Assembly (NCBI GenBank): GCA_004552615.1
Contig: SFNZ01000090.1
Span: forward strand, 1-6,893
Reading direction: 5' to 3'
Source of the DNA: Bacteroidales bacterium
Lineage (GTDB): Bacteria > Bacteroidota > Bacteroidia > Bacteroidales > UBA932
Length of the DNA: 6,893 nt
Shown here in pieces: positions 5,963-6,893 of this stretch. A model generated the notes under the pieces. The model was not told the DNA's origin and made no database searches. It saw only the letters and a list, made by a program, of their open reading frames with translations. The first letter of the stretch is position 1; every line of letters begins with the position of its first letter. A program made the position numbers and the translations under genes.

Positions 5963-6893
5963 ATGAAACCAACTTTACTTGTACTTGCTGCCGGAATGGG
6001 CAGCCGCTACGGCGGATTGAAACAGATGGACGGTCTCGGTCCGAATGGTGAAACAATCATCGACTACTCCATTTACGATGCGGTCCAGGCCGGATTCGGC
6101 AAGGTCGTGTACATCGTCAGAGAGTATTTCAAGGAACAGTTCGAGGAGACTGTGCGCCAGAAATACAGCAATGTGAAATGCGTTGACGGAGAGCCGCTCG
6201 AGTTCCAGTTCGTGACCCAGGAGCTCAACAAGATTCCGGCAGGATTCACAATGAATCCTGAGAGACAGAAGCCATGGGGAACCGCACATGCAGTGCTGAT
6301 GGCCAAGGATGTGATTCACGAACCGTTCGCAGTCATCAACGGAGACGACTACTACGGAAAGGACTCGTTCCGCATTCTCGGAGAATGGCTCCGCGCACAT
6401 GAGAACAGCGAGGGAGTTTACAGCATCGTGGGCTTCGAACTTGACCACACACTGTCCGAGTCAGGCGGAGTATCCCGTGGAATCTGCTCCTATGACGAAG
6501 GCCAGCATCTCACCGACATCGCCGAGCACCTGAACATCGCGAAGGAGGCTGACGGCAAGGTCTACGGTGACAATTCCGTGAACGGAGAGACTCATATCGA
6601 GTTGGTAGCCAATGCTCTATGCTCAATGAACATGTGGGGATTCACCCCAGACTATTTCGAGAAGAGCGGCAAAGTGTTCGAGTCATTCCTCGAAAAGAAC
6701 TGCCAGGAGCTCAAGAAAGAGTTCTACATCCCGTTTGCTATAGACTGCATGATCAAGTCAGGCGAGGCCAAATGCGATGTCCTCTCCACCCCGTCCCATT
6801 GGTTCGGAGTAACTTACAAGGAGGACCGTCCTGCAGTAGTGGCAAAGTTCAAGGAGTTCGCTGACAACGGTGTATATCCATCCCCGCTCTACA
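5963..6893 (+). CDS. Sugar-phosphate nucleotidyltransferase family protein (3' end outside window)
   Basis: Open from ATG 5963 to the right edge, 310 residues visible. Seen: the nucleotidyltransferase signature LAAGMGSRYGGLKQM (8-22), i.e. the G-x-G-x-R...K nucleotide-binding loop with R15 and K20; KPWGTAHAV (103-111) as the base-contacting 'GT-x-x-A' element; FAVINGDDYYG (122-132) carrying the metal-binding acidic pair; and SGGVSRG (167-173), FYIPFAID (254-261) and HWFGVTYKEDRP (279-290). This is a GT-A-like NTP_transferase fold, the group that joins a sugar-1-phosphate to an NTP and releases pyrophosphate; the particular sugar and nucleotide cannot be told from the sequence. Text ending in GVYPSPLY resembles the end of full-length homologues, so probably only a few codons are missing. 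It diverges from the ftsB-like cluster. A link to the isomerase-like gene in sugar-nucleotide supply is possible but unproven. Weak ribosome site. Confidence 0.88.
   Translation, partial: MKPTLLVLAAGMGSRYGGLKQMDGLGPNGETIIDYSIYDAVQAGFGKVVYIVREYFKEQFEETVRQKYSNVKCVDGEPLEFQFVTQELNKIPAGFTMNPERQKPWGTAHAVLMAKDVIHEPFAVINGDDYYGKDSFRILGEWLRAHENSEGVYSIVGFELDHTLSESGGVSRGICSYDEGQHLTDIAEHLNIAKEADGKVYGDNSVNGETHIELVANALCSMNMWGFTPDYFEKSGKVFESFLEKNCQELKKEFYIPFAIDCMIKSGEAKCDVLSTPSHWFGVTYKEDRPAVVAKFKEFADNGVYPSPLY

Noticed and set aside
5975..6448. 157-codon open frame antisense to the nucleotidyltransferase
   Set aside because: The sense strand carries a clearly conserved enzyme with intact motifs; the antisense frame shows no recognisable domain and is explained by sense-strand codon bias.

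Overview
The window looks like a chromosomal segment from a member of the Bacteroidota, most likely order Bacteroidales. The evidence is a DUF4249 protein coupled to a TonB-dependent outer-membrane receptor, intergenic promoters that match the Bacteroidota -7 consensus TAnnTTTG, scarce Shine-Dalgarno sequences, and a TrpS of the GDRPTG/HLGH type. Codon use leans to C/G in third positions, so the genome is probably richer in G+C than typical Bacteroides. I cannot fix the genus. No RNA genes, CRISPR arrays, insertion sequences or phage genes were seen; coding density is very high.

Layout. (1) 1-2882, plus strand: the 3' part of a DUF4249 gene whose stop overlaps the start of a TonB-dependent receptor (ATGA). 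Together they form an outer-membrane uptake pair of unknown ligand. (2) 2872-4098, plus strand: trpS, with its own promoter inside the last codons of the receptor gene and an apparent intrinsic terminator inside the oppositely oriented neighbour hslR. (3) 5955-4026, minus strand: a tight three-gene cluster in the order ftsB/divIC-like, phosphomannose-isomerase-like, hslR (Hsp15-type S4 RNA-binding protein), with 7 and 22 bp gaps. (4) 5932-6893, plus strand: a sugar-phosphate nucleotidyltransferase diverging from the ftsB cluster and running off the right edge, probably only a few codons before its stop.

Most genes are recognisable housekeeping or envelope functions, and I do not see a wholly new defence or mobile system. 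The points most worth a second look are as follows. The isomerase-like protein keeps the type I phosphomannose-isomerase cupin layout but appears to have lost three of the four expected zinc ligands, so it is probably not a working isomerase. The trpS terminator lies in antisense orientation over the conserved KKDRR-encoding part of hslR. The back-to-back -7 boxes of ftsB and the nucleotidyltransferase are only 3 bp apart. The receptor appears to lack the usual N-terminal carboxypeptidase-regulatory-like domain.
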